NCBI RefSeq assembly: GCF_009696045.1 | Contig: NZ_VUMT01000002.1 | Span: 164,310-228,309 of the forward strand | Length of the DNA stretch: 64,000 nt | Direction: 5' to 3' | From: Velocimicrobium porci | GTDB taxonomy: Bacteria; Bacillota; Clostridia; Lachnospirales; Lachnospiraceae | In this document: piece by piece, positions 1 to 7,529 of the stretch | How the letters are laid out: every line of letters starts with the position of its first letter | Position numbering within the stretch: the stretch's first letter is position 1 | The notes under the pieces: model-generated | Seen by the model: only the letters and a program-made list of their open reading frames with translations | Told to the model about the DNA's origin: nothing | Databases searched by the model: none | Made by a program: the position numbers and the translations under genes

Positions 1-1397
1 CCAAACGTTTTTCCTGCAGTCGTCGCTCCAACGCTAGGTGCCAGATAAAGCTTCATTTCATCTTGATATTGCTTCACTATAAAATACAATTCAAGAGAAA
101 CTGGTACTTCACTGGTATCTACATGATAGTCGCAATATTTCTCTATTTCTTCCTCTGTTATTTCAATTGGACAATTATTTTCTAACGCTTCTACATATTT
201 ATCTAAAAAATAATGTTTCCACTCTTCCCTGTAATTCTTTTTTGTCTGAAATGTTTCATAAAAATCATTTGCAGGTTTTGTATAAGTTTCCGGTGCCCCT
301 AATCCAATACCAGAGTCCAAAAGTTCTATAACAGGAACTTCCCTATTTACACCATACTTTTCCATAAACTTATTTCTATATTCGTCCATGTAAGTAAATG
401 AGTCTTTCACCGGATTACTAATATAGATAAGCATACTGGCTAATTCATTTATTTCATTTGCTAATTTATGATGCAACTTAAAAGGCGACTCCTTTATCTC
501 CATATCAATCTGCAAATAAGACGATGCAGATATAATTTCTTTCATAAAAGCAATTACTTCCAGGTACTTTTCCTCACCTTCACCAATTTTACATGTTTCA
601 TATTCTTCACATAACAGCTTTAGTTGTTGTAATTTTTCTTCTAATTCTTCTAATCCATTTGTCTGTTTCAGACGCTCCATAAAATCATCAAACTGATTTT
701 TCACTGTAAAAGGTGGTCTGAGATTGGATATCAATATTTGTTTTTTTATCAATTCAGCTATGTAATTCTTTATCTTTTCTTCTTCCACATCAGGATATGC
801 TTGTTTTACTTCCCAAATAATATCCTGGTATCTGACAAAATCTCCACAAAGTTCATAAACTATATGAAACACCTTCGTAGCCCGGACACTGATTTCCTCC
901 ACATCTTTTTGTGTACTATATAATAAAACGGCACGATTTCCTTTTATACAGCATGCCTCATTCCTGCGAAATAATAAAGCTTCTGGTTGATTTTCTTCTA
1001 TTTTCGAAATAAGTAAAAATAACCACTCCAAATCAATCAGTACTTTCTTTTTAAACGCTTCTTTCACTAATTTAAGTTGATTTTCTTCACTAAACTTACC
1101 AATTGTAACTGCTGAAAATAAACCAAATGGTGTCGTTCTCGTTTTACTTCGAACCATATACTTTATCATAGAATTATAAAAATTCTTTTTCTTTTTCTCT
1201 GAAAGCTTAGAAGAATCTTTTAAATAAACATTCATCATATCATAAAGTGATTTGCTTGCCACCAGAATCTGCTCTCGAAAAACCGGATTTGTACAAGCAC
1301 GTTTCATACTTTCTTCTGTATATTCAATATTTCCCTCAAATGGTTCCTTTGGCATTCGAACCATATAATTATTTACATGATTAAACAACTTTTTCAT
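1..1397 (-). CDS. lanB: Lantibiotic dehydratase LanB, N-terminal part (cut by window edge)
   Basis: This is the N-terminal ~465 residues of a class I lanthipeptide dehydratase; the gene continues past base 1. LanB enzymes glutamylate and dehydrate Ser/Thr of the precursor at the membrane-associated LanBTC complex. The visible part matches the lantibiotic dehydratase N-terminal domain: it opens MKKLFNHVNNYMVRMP and carries the family signature RTTPFGLFSA at residues ~87-96, followed by VTIGKF. The ATG at 1397 is preceded by AGGGAGAG. It is the third gene in the leftward lanR1-lanK1-lanB direction, with its own candidate promoter over the end of lanK1. lanT and lanC would be expected further left. 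Substrate assignment to the two nearby LanA peptides is inference from context. Confidence 0.9.
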   Translation of the reverse strand, partial: MKKLFNHVNNYMVRMPKEPFEGNIEYTEESMKRACTNPVFREQILVASKSLYDMMNVYLKDSSKLSEKKKKNFYNSMIKYMVRSKTRTTPFGLFSAVTIGKFSEENQLKLVKEAFKKKVLIDLEWLFLLISKIEENQPEALLFRRNEACCIKGNRAVLLYSTQKDVEEISVRATKVFHIVYELCGDFVRYQDIIWEVKQAYPDVEEEKIKNYIAELIKKQILISNLRPPFTVKNQFDDFMERLKQTNGLEELEEKLQQLKLLCEEYETCKIGEGEEKYLEVIAFMKEIISASSYLQIDMEIKESPFKLHHKLANEINELASMLIYISNPVKDSFTYMDEYRNKFMEKYGVNREVPVIELLDSGIGLGAPETYTKPANDFYETFQTKKNYREEWKHYFLDKYVEALENNCPIEITEEEIEKYCDYHVDTSEVPVSLELYFIVKQYQDEMKLYLAPSVGATTAGKTF

Positions 1398-1438
1398 TTA
1401 GCTCTCCCTCTATCAAATATTTTATTAACTGCATAAGA

Positions 1439-1473
1439 ACTAACATATCAATTAAAAATCAGAAATTAATCAA
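1439..1473 (-). promoter_or_regulatory. Candidate spa-box promoter of lanB
   Basis: On the minus strand TTGAT (1473-1469), six bases, then CTGAT (1462-1458) form a direct pentamer repeat like the SpaR box (spa-box) of the subtilin cluster. A weak -10 (TATGTT) starts 11 bases further on, almost the same geometry as at the lanA promoter, where the gap is 10. The box overlaps the lanK1 stop codon, so lanB could be transcribed independently of lanR1K1. The match is by eye. Confidence 0.6.
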
Positions 1474-2782
1474 AAATAGGTAAGCAAACCTCTACTGATT
1501 CCCATGTAGTTCCATTTTGTATACACTGAATGCTTCCACCATGCATTTTTATCATTTTCTTTGCATAGCGAAAGCCAATTCCATAATGCTTCTTGCCTTC
1601 TCCCCTTTCTTTTCTATATTTGCAAACCATTTCTTCATTAGAAATCACTACAACATACTTATTTTCTTTCCTTTTGATTACCACTTTTATTTCTGTGCCT
1701 TCCCTCCCATGTTCAATCGCATTGTCAATAATATTAATAAATGCTCTTTGTATAAATGGCACATTTAGTTTTAACTTCCCTTTTATTTTATCTGCCTGAC
1801 ATACAATCTTTGCTCCTTTATTTTTTCCATAAAGAATTGCTTCTTTTAAAAGTTCATTACTATACTCATTACATTGTAAAAAACAGCAAGAATCCATAAT
1901 AAATACTTCTGTTCTTGTAAATCGGATAAGCATATCAATATAAGACTCTATTTCTTTTCCTCCTTCCATAATTCTTTGAATATAATGGTTATTACTTTCA
2001 CATTCAGCCTCCAAAAGTTCTGCATTTCCTTCTATAATTGTGAGAGGAATTTTAATATCATGAGCCAGCGCCGCAATCTGTTCATTCTTCTCATTCTCCA
2101 TCTTCCATTGCTTTAGTAATGCATTACTTAAAACATCTCTCATCTGAAGCAATGCATTAAATATTTTATTAAACTCTTCTATCGCACTATTTTGCGATTT
2201 AAAATCTAAATTCTGGCTTTCAATTTCATTTATGATATAATTTAACTTTTTAAATTCTTCTGACCACTTTTTTATGAGTCTGGAAGTTATAATATAGATA
2301 TAAATAATGTAACTAATAGCCATCAAAAAAATACTAATCACATCATAACTTGGAAGATATTTATCGTATCTTGTGCAAAATTTTGCTTTCATATTATATT
2401 TAACAATACAAATCTCATCATCACGTTCTATCATACAGTAGACACAATTACCTTTTATCCGGTGCTTCTTCTCTTCTAAAAGACTTTTTGAATATCGTGC
2501 CTCTTCTTCTGTCATCGTTCCATAAAACATTCCATCAGAAGAAATAACACCAAAACTTGCTCCTTCCGGAAGCATTTTGGCAGAAACTTTTTTTGCATTT
2601 TTTATTTTACTTATATTTTGTTCTAAAATATGTTCATTATAATTAGCAGGAATTACAATACCTGATACGACCAAAATATAAGTTGCAATTAACCATACTA
2701 CACTAATAACAATGAAACCGATAATTAACTCATATAAATACCTTATCATCTGTTTTTTCATAGACGTTAATTTATATTCCAT
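1466..2782 (-). CDS. lanK: Lantibiotic sensor histidine kinase LanK1 (NisK/SpaK type)
   Basis: Membrane sensor kinase, ~438 aa, partner of LanR1. Two membrane segments (about residues 15-42 and 145-170) flank an extracytoplasmic domain of ~100 residues. The phospho-acceptor box ALAHDIKIPLTIIEGN lies near residue 240, with the N-box INIIDNAIEHG and a G-box HYGIGF towards the C terminus. In NisK-type systems the kinase senses the mature lantibiotic outside the cell. I chose the ATG at 2782, which overlaps the last codons of lanR1 and is preceded by GGGGGA; the second kinase of this locus overlaps its regulator in exactly the same way. A longer GTG start at 2800 is possible but would sit inside the same ribosome-binding region. 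Confidence 0.88.
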   Translation of the reverse strand: MEYKLTSMKKQMIRYLYELIIGFIVISVVWLIATYILVVSGIVIPANYNEHILEQNISKIKNAKKVSAKMLPEGASFGVISSDGMFYGTMTEEEARYSKSLLEEKKHRIKGNCVYCMIERDDEICIVKYNMKAKFCTRYDKYLPSYDVISIFLMAISYIIYIYIITSRLIKKWSEEFKKLNYIINEIESQNLDFKSQNSAIEEFNKIFNALLQMRDVLSNALLKQWKMENEKNEQIAALAHDIKIPLTIIEGNAELLEAECESNNHYIQRIMEGGKEIESYIDMLIRFTRTEVFIMDSCCFLQCNEYSNELLKEAILYGKNKGAKIVCQADKIKGKLKLNVPFIQRAFINIIDNAIEHGREGTEIKVVIKRKENKYVVVISNEEMVCKYRKERGEGKKHYGIGFRYAKKMIKMHGGSIQCIQNGTTWESVEVCLPIFD

Positions 2783-3435
2783 CGGTATCCAATCCCCCAC
2801 ATTGTTTTAATTGGTTCCAATTGAAATTCTTTGAATTTTTTACGAATTGAATAAACATACTCTGTAATCGTCCTAAATTGGGTATCAGAGTCCCAATCAT
2901 ACAATGCTTCATATAAATCTTCCTTTGAAAATACTTTTCCTTTATTCTGTACTAAAATTTTACAAATCTTATATTCTGTTTTAGTAAGCGGTATCCGTTC
3001 TTTTTCCATATAAATTTCATTTGATTCAAAGTCAAAAATGAGTGAATCAATAACAAGCCTTCTTTTTTCTAGCGACTTTTCCTTTTTTCTCAAGCAAACA
3101 TTAACTCTGGCTAATAATTCTTTTATTCCAAATGGTTTCGTAATGTAATCATCTGCTCCTGACATTAATCCTTTCACTTTATCTTCTTCACCTGTTTTAG
3201 CTGAAACAAAAATAATAGGACATTCAACAACTCCTTCTAATTGTTCTATAATTTCATAGCCATCATGAAATGGAAGCATAATGTCTAAAATAATAAGATC
3301 AAACTTAGAAAATTCTAATGGTTCAATGTTTACAATGCATCTCTTTGTTTCTACGATGTACCCCTCCTTACTTAGCACTTCCTTCATCAGTTCTAAAATA
3401 TTTTTATCATCGTCTACAATCAGTATTTTACTCAT
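2767..3435 (-). CDS. lanR: Lantibiotic response regulator LanR1 (OmpR family)
   Basis: OmpR/PhoB-type regulator of 222 aa. The receiver domain (1-~115) shows the acidic pocket VDDD, phospho-Asp in LIILDIMLPFHDG and the Lys of GADDYITKPFG. The C-terminal winged helix contains LTKTEYKICKILVQNKGKVFS and ends WGIGYRWNIN. GGAGGGAG lies just before the ATG. First gene of the leftward unit and divergent from the precursors. By analogy with SpaR and NisR it probably binds the TTGAT-N6-TTGAT boxes at the lanA and lanB promoters; that is inference. Confidence 0.9.
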   Translation of the reverse strand: MSKILIVDDDKNILELMKEVLSKEGYIVETKRCIVNIEPLEFSKFDLIILDIMLPFHDGYEIIEQLEGVVECPIIFVSAKTGEEDKVKGLMSGADDYITKPFGIKELLARVNVCLRKKEKSLEKRRLVIDSLIFDFESNEIYMEKERIPLTKTEYKICKILVQNKGKVFSKEDLYEALYDWDSDTQFRTITEYVYSIRKKFKEFQLEPIKTMWGIGYRWNIN

Positions 3436-3477
3436 ACTCTACTCCCTCCAGCTCAAACACTCCAACCTACTTGTCCA

Positions 3478-3498
3478 ATTATAAAATAGAAACATCAA
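3478..3498 (-). promoter_or_regulatory. Probable lanR1 promoter with one TTGAT half-site
   Basis: On the minus strand a TATAAT (3483-3478) is preceded at 10 bases by TTGAT (3498-3494). This spacing equals that between the second TTGAT and the -10 at lanA, but a second pentamer is not seen 6 bases further up. It could be a basal promoter or a weak half-site for LanR1 autoregulation. Confidence 0.45.
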
Positions 3499-3550
3499 AT
3501 TTTAAGGATAATGTATAAATTACTGAGTTAAATGAAATATTTTCGGATTT

Positions 3551-3582
3551 TTGATTTTTTTTTGATTTTTTACCTGTATAAC
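3551..3582 (+). promoter_or_regulatory. spa-box promoter of the precursor genes
   Basis: TTGAT at 3551-3555 and TTGAT at 3562-3566 are separated by exactly six bases, and a -10 TATAAC (3577-3582) follows 10 bases later. Direct TTGAT-type pentamers six bases apart, replacing the -35, are the described SpaR binding site of the subtilin operon. The region is very T-rich. It should make lanA expression depend on a phosphorylated LanR. Confidence 0.7.
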
Positions 3583-3613
3583 TAAATTATCAAATGAAAG
3601 GAGGGGAATTCAC

Positions 3614-3787
3614 ATGAAGAATTTTAATGATTTCGATTTGGATGTCATCACATCTAGCAAAACTAAGGCGGCTCCAAAACCAAGAATCACCAGTAAATCT
3701 CTTTGCACACCTGGTTGTGTAACAGGAATTTTACAAACTTGTGCTATTCAGACAGCTACCTGTGGTTGCAGTATTACTGGTAAATAA
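3614..3787 (+). CDS. lanA: Nisin/subtilin-family lantibiotic precursor LanA1
   Basis: 57-residue class I lantibiotic precursor. The leader (residues 1-24) has the FNLD-type box as FDLD and ends PKPR, a NisP-like cleavage site. The 33-residue core begins ITSKSLCTPGC. It keeps every nisin ring residue: Ser3/Cys7, Thr8/Cys11, Thr13/Cys19, Thr23/Cys26 and Thr25/Cys28. The hinge is Ala-Ile-Gln instead of Asn-Met-Lys, position 12 is Val as in subtilin, and the tail is SITGK. The start resembles nisin U as I remember it. GGAGGGG lies 7 bases before the ATG. First of two tandem copies; the next gene has an identical core. Confidence 0.96.
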   Translation: MKNFNDFDLDVITSSKTKAAPKPRITSKSLCTPGCVTGILQTCAIQTATCGCSITGK

Positions 3788-3851
3788 TTATTTTAATGTA
3801 TTTTCTGTGCTTATTTAACAAACAAATCTAATAATAATGGGAGGATTTATT

Positions 3852-4025
3852 ATGGCAAAATTTGATGATTTCGATTTAGATATGACAAAATTAAAAAATA
3901 AAGGAACAGCTCCAAAACCACGTATTACTAGTAAATCTCTTTGCACACCTGGTTGTGTAACAGGAATTTTACAAACTTGTGCAATCCAGACAGCTACTTG
4001 TGGATGCAGTATTACTGGTAAATAA
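3852..4025 (+). CDS. lanA: Nisin/subtilin-family lantibiotic precursor LanA2
   Basis: 57-residue precursor whose core (residues 25-57) is identical to LanA1, while its leader differs at many positions (MAKFDDFDLDM at the start, then TKLKNKGTAPKPR). The FDLD box and the PKPR cleavage end are kept. I chose the ATG at 3852 because GGGAGG lies 7 bases upstream; a longer in-frame start would read through that ribosome binding site. Only 64 bases separate the two precursor genes and no terminator lies between them, so they are probably cotranscribed. The duplication looks recent in the core or is being kept identical by selection or gene conversion. Confidence 0.96.
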   Translation: MAKFDDFDLDMTKLKNKGTAPKPRITSKSLCTPGCVTGILQTCAIQTATCGCSITGK

Positions 4026-4056
4026 ATATACACCTTTCGGTGTAGTGTCTTTACAT

Positions 4057-4090
4057 AGAGATTAGTCCAAATGTGGCTAATCTCTTTTTT
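4057..4090 (+). terminator. Terminator after lanA2
   Basis: A 9-bp perfect stem (AGAGATTAG / CTAATCTCT) with an 11-base loop is followed by a T run. A smaller hairpin, TACACC-TTTC-GGTGTA (4029-4044), lies just after the lanA2 stop. Together they should end the short lanA transcript and allow higher precursor than immunity mRNA. Confidence 0.8.
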
Positions 4091-4104
4091 ATTAAAGAAA
4101 ATTA

Positions 4105-4133
4105 TTGTAATTTTTAATTTTTTAGATTATAAT
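4105..4133 (+). promoter_or_regulatory. Promoter of the Big2 secreted-protein gene
   Basis: TTGTAA (4105-4110), 17-bp spacer, TATAAT (4128-4133). The mRNA would have a leader of about 70 bases before the start at 4213. No TTGAT pair is visible here, so this gene may not share lanA control. Confidence 0.6.
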
Positions 4134-4212
4134 AAACTTATTTAACACCCTTGTGGGAAAATATGGATAACAATGTGACAGCAAAACTGTACTAAAAGGA
4201 GGAGGATTCTTT

Positions 4213-5214
4213 ATGAAAAATGTATTGAAAAAAGCAATTTCAGGAATACTTGCATTGAGCATGGCAGCTGCCATGATGGTAAGTACTGCAATTCCGGCTC
4301 AGGCAGCAACCAAAAAAGTAATTCCGGTAAAGGTTTCTTATAACGGAAAGAATTGGGAAAATGATTCCAAGCTCTGGGCACATTCACAAAGCGACTGTGT
4401 AATTACACCAGGCGACAAAACTTATAAACTAACAAATACACTTTCTATAAACTATCAGGTATACATTCCAAAAACTGTATTGCAAAAAAACGGTTCTGCT
4501 ATTGACCTCAATACATCCCTTAATGTAATGGATTCCACTAAAGATTGGAATTGGCTTGGAAGTATCGAGGGAAAATATTCAATCTCTGTTGTCAATGAAA
4601 AAGGTAAATATGGCATTTATGCATGGAACAACGAAACGGAAAAAATGGTTTCTGCAAAAGATACAGCAAAACTTGTAACATTAAAAAAAGATGGTGATTA
4701 TGTTATCGCAACTGTAAAAAATGTAGCACTGAAAAGTGAAATGGAAACGGGAGATGGCAAGTCAAAGAAAATCGATACAAAAACTCCAAGACATTTAAAT
4801 GCAACTGTTCGGTTATGTGGTGTAAACACAAAGGTAAAAGCTACTCTTTATATAGATAATGTTGTGGTAACTTCAGGGCAGAAAAAAATATTCTCCATAA
4901 ATTGTTCTGACAAAAATATGCTTTACTTTTATTACATGAATGGTTCTAGTAAAGAGAAAGTCGTACAACCTGTTACTTATTCCAATACATTACTAAAGCT
5001 GACAAAAACTTCGGCAACAATTAAAACTGGTAAGACAGTTTCTATTAATGCCAAAGCTACCCCGGCAGAAAAAATCACATATAAATCATCCAATGAAAAG
5101 GTTGCTAAAGTATCCTCTAAGGGTATTGTAACTGGTGTAAACGCCGGTAAAGCTGCCATTACTGTAACTACAAATGGAGTAAGCAAGAACTTTTCAGTTA
5201 CCGTCACAAAATAA
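4213..5214 (+). CDS. Secreted protein with C-terminal Big2 domain, inside the lantibiotic locus
   Basis: 333-residue exported protein of unknown role. A signal peptide covers residues 1-~31 and ends AQAA. The middle (~35-250) is a region I do not recognise, with two cysteines near its end. The last ~80 residues form a bacterial Ig-like group 2 (Big2) domain: VSINAKATPAEKITYKSSN, then the typical VAKVSSKGIVTGVNAGKAAI. No sortase motif or lipobox is seen. GGAGGAGG precedes the ATG. It has its own promoter and terminator, between the precursors and the immunity operon. Big2 domains usually bind cell-surface components, so a role in envelope protection or peptide retention is possible but unproven. 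Confidence 0.85.
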   Translation: MKNVLKKAISGILALSMAAAMMVSTAIPAQAATKKVIPVKVSYNGKNWENDSKLWAHSQSDCVITPGDKTYKLTNTLSINYQVYIPKTVLQKNGSAIDLNTSLNVMDSTKDWNWLGSIEGKYSISVVNEKGKYGIYAWNNETEKMVSAKDTAKLVTLKKDGDYVIATVKNVALKSEMETGDGKSKKIDTKTPRHLNATVRLCGVNTKVKATLYIDNVVVTSGQKKIFSINCSDKNMLYFYYMNGSSKEKVVQPVTYSNTLLKLTKTSATIKTGKTVSINAKATPAEKITYKSSNEKVAKVSSKGIVTGVNAGKAAITVTTNGVSKNFSVTVTK

Positions 5215-5239
5215 TTAAATTTTTATAGAACATATTTTA

Positions 5240-5286
5240 AAAATCCGGAAAGGTAAAAATTTACTTTTCCGGATTTTTCTTTTTTA
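5240..5286 (+). terminator. Terminator after the Big2 protein gene
   Basis: A long stem, AAAATCCGGAAA paired with TTTCCGGATTTT and extended inwards by GTAAA/TTTAC, is followed by a T-rich run. It isolates the Big2 gene from the lanFEGI operon. Confidence 0.85.
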
Positions 5287-5295
5287 GAAAATTCA

Positions 5296-5333
5296 AAAAT
5301 CTTTATAAAATCTTTAAAATTAAAGGTTATCAT
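5296..5333 (+). promoter_or_regulatory. Immunity operon promoter with 11-bp direct repeats
   Basis: AAAATCTTTAT (5296-5306) is directly followed by AAAATCTTTAA (5307-5317), an 11-bp tandem repeat as expected for an OmpR-family dimer. Ten bases later comes TATCAT (5328-5333), a -10 candidate; TATAAA at 5333-5338 is an alternative. The repeat differs from the TTGAT boxes at lanA and lanB, suggesting a different regulator, perhaps LanR2. Confidence 0.55.
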
Positions 5334-5365
5334 ATAAATACAACAGATAGAAAGGATTTAATATT

Positions 5366-6067
5366 ATGAATACAATATTAGAAACAAAGCTTTTAACAAA
5401 ACAATTTAAATCACAAACTGCAGTAAATCAAGTGTCTATCCATGTAAATGAACATTCTGTTTATGGCTTACTCGGTCCAAATGGTGCTGGTAAGTCTACT
5501 TTACTTAAAATGGTAACCGGTATTTTACATCCAACCTCTGGAGAAATTTTCTTTGATGGTCATAAATTTAGCCGTAATGATTTAAACAATATTGGTGCAT
5601 TGATTGAAGCTCCTGCTCTTTACGAAAATCTGTCAGCTTACGAAAATCTTAAAGTCCGCACAGAATTATTGGGATTATCCGATGAACGGATTCGTGAAGT
5701 TTTAGAGATTGTAAATTTAAAAAATACCGGGAGCAAAAAGTCCGGGAATTTTTCAATGGGAATGAAGCAAAGACTTGGCATTGCCTTAGCCCTTCTTAAC
5801 CATCCAAAATTACTTATTTTAGATGAACCAACAAATGGCTTAGATCCCATTGGAATTGAAGAATTAAGAGATTTAATTCGTTCTTTTCCTCAAAAAGGAA
5901 TTACTGTCATCTTATCCAGTCATATTTTATCAGAAGTTTCTCTCATCGCAGACCATATTGGTATTATTTCCAATGGAGTACTTGGATATGAAGGTAAGAT
6001 ACAAAAAGGTGATGATTTGGAACATCTGTTCATGTCTGTAATCAGAGAACACAGAATGGGGGCATAA
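5366..6067 (+). CDS. lanF: Lantibiotic immunity ABC transporter ATPase LanF
   Basis: 233-residue ATPase of the LanFEG self-protection exporter, which removes the lantibiotic from the membrane. Walker A is GPNGAGKST (~36-44), the signature is NFSMGMKQR, and Walker B is LLILDEPTNGLDP. The Q-loop reads GALIEAPALY, so Glu replaces the usual Gln; this E-loop is a known mark of the LanF subfamily. It starts the lanF-lanE-lanG-lanI unit, with lanE two bases downstream. Confidence 0.93.
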   Translation: MNTILETKLLTKQFKSQTAVNQVSIHVNEHSVYGLLGPNGAGKSTLLKMVTGILHPTSGEIFFDGHKFSRNDLNNIGALIEAPALYENLSAYENLKVRTELLGLSDERIREVLEIVNLKNTGSKKSGNFSMGMKQRLGIALALLNHPKLLILDEPTNGLDPIGIEELRDLIRSFPQKGITVILSSHILSEVSLIADHIGIISNGVLGYEGKIQKGDDLEHLFMSVIREHRMGA

Positions 6068-6069
6068 CT

Positions 6070-6798
6070 ATGAATTATATAAAATCCGAACATTTAAAAT
6101 TAAAACATACATTTATGCGTAAATTAATATTGATTGCTCCTTTCACAACTGCAATTTTAGCATTACTGATCGGAGGAATCAGCTATTATCAGCCAATGAC
6201 ATTTTATTGGTGGTACGCATTTTTATTACCAGGCACAATTGCTCTTTTTTGTGCTATGTCCAATCAGAAGGAAGAACGTGCAACAAAATATTATTCTGTC
6301 TACTCGCAACCAATTAATTTAAAGCATTTTTGGTATGGAAAGATTATAACTCTTTCCGAATGTACAATAATTGCCGGCGTTGTCCTTGCATTACTGGTTA
6401 GCTCTATATCAATAATTTCACCGGCTACCGTTGTATTTTCTCCATTTAAAACCGTTATCGGCTCTTTGCTTATCACGTTCACCGCACTTTGGCAGATTCC
6501 TCTTTGTCTGTTTTTATCCAAAAAGACTCACGTCTTTTTCCCAGTCCTGCTAAATTCGGTTTTAGGAATTTTTATTCCGACTATTGTTGGTAATACATCA
6601 ATATGGTGGCTGTTTCCACACTGTTATGGTGGCAAACTATCGGAACCATTCATGGGCATCGGTCTGAACGGTGTTTTTACAAACTCCGACAAATTTTCAT
6701 TTTCAGCGATACCAATTACACTGATTCTTTCATTCATTCTCTTTTTGTTGTTTAGTTTACTCAGTGCAAAATGGTTTGAAAGACAGGAGGTAAAATAA
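6070..6798 (+). CDS. lanE: Lantibiotic immunity ABC permease LanE
   Basis: 242-residue membrane protein with about six predicted segments (for example 18-38, 46-64, 95-120, 126-150, 155-180, 215-236) and a short cytoplasmic N terminus rich in Lys. Length and position match NisE/SpaE. It lies between the ATPase and a second permease, and its stop TAA shares one base with the next ATG (TAATG). With LanF and LanG it should form the immunity exporter. Assignment rests on context and topology more than on a conserved motif. Confidence 0.85.
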   Translation: MNYIKSEHLKLKHTFMRKLILIAPFTTAILALLIGGISYYQPMTFYWWYAFLLPGTIALFCAMSNQKEERATKYYSVYSQPINLKHFWYGKIITLSECTIIAGVVLALLVSSISIISPATVVFSPFKTVIGSLLITFTALWQIPLCLFLSKKTHVFFPVLLNSVLGIFIPTIVGNTSIWWLFPHCYGGKLSEPFMGIGLNGVFTNSDKFSFSAIPITLILSFILFLLFSLLSAKWFERQEVK

Positions 6799-7529
6799 TG
6801 ATACTTCTTCATTCTCTAAAAAGTGAATACACAAAAACCAAACACAGCTCTTACCTTTGGATACACCTTTTAATTCCTTTATTTGGTGCAATTCTATTTG
6901 TCTTATATTTTTCTTTATATGAAAGTACACCACTTTATAATAAGTGCAAGATGATATTGGAATTAACTGCAACTGTGTTTCCAATCCTGATTGGCATAGT
7001 TACTGCTGTTGTCACAAATATGGAAGAAAAAGCTTCTTATTTTTACAGACTTTTATCTTTTGAACACCGCCGAGGTATTTACCTTAGCAAGCTTTTACTG
7101 CTTTTCCTTTCAGGAACTTTTTCTGTTCTTTTACTTTTTGTATTATTTACCGGAGGTATAACTATTATAACTCCTATAGAATCCTTTCCATACTTTATAT
7201 TGTTAAAATCTTTTTTAGCTCTGATTATTAGTGGACTTTTTTTCTATACCGTTCATTTGTTTATCAGTTTTAAATTCAGTATTGGTATTTCTATTTTTAT
7301 AAGTATCGTAGAAGCTTTATTGACCATATTGTTTAGTAATGTTTCTCTTCCTGGAATATGGAAATTCATACCATTTTCATGGTCAGTAAAACTGTCGGAA
7401 TTTGTTTTACAGGGAAAACAAAGTGAATTTTATTCTGGTCTTATCGCACTTATTATTATCACTGTAATCACAATTTTCATTACAACAACATGGTTTCAAC
7501 AATGGGAGGGGAAAAAAAGTTATGAATAA
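6798..7529 (+). CDS. lanG: Lantibiotic immunity ABC permease LanG
   Basis: 243-residue membrane protein with about six hydrophobic segments. Its N terminus (LHSLKSEYTKTKHSSYLWIH) is typical of LanE/LanG-type and related ABC-2 permeases. AGGAGG lies 7 bases before the ATG and the start overlaps the lanE stop by one base. Its end overlaps lanI by eight bases, which implies translational coupling through the operon. Confidence 0.85.
   Translation: MILLHSLKSEYTKTKHSSYLWIHLLIPLFGAILFVLYFSLYESTPLYNKCKMILELTATVFPILIGIVTAVVTNMEEKASYFYRLLSFEHRRGIYLSKLLLLFLSGTFSVLLLFVLFTGGITIITPIESFPYFILLKSFLALIISGLFFYTVHLFISFKFSIGISIFISIVEALLTILFSNVSLPGIWKFIPFSWSVKLSEFVLQGKQSEFYSGLIALIIITVITIFITTTWFQQWEGKKSYE

Noticed and set aside
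3815..4033. 72-codon open frame antisense to lanA2
   Set aside because: Pure shadow of the precursor gene; no ribosome binding site and no known family.
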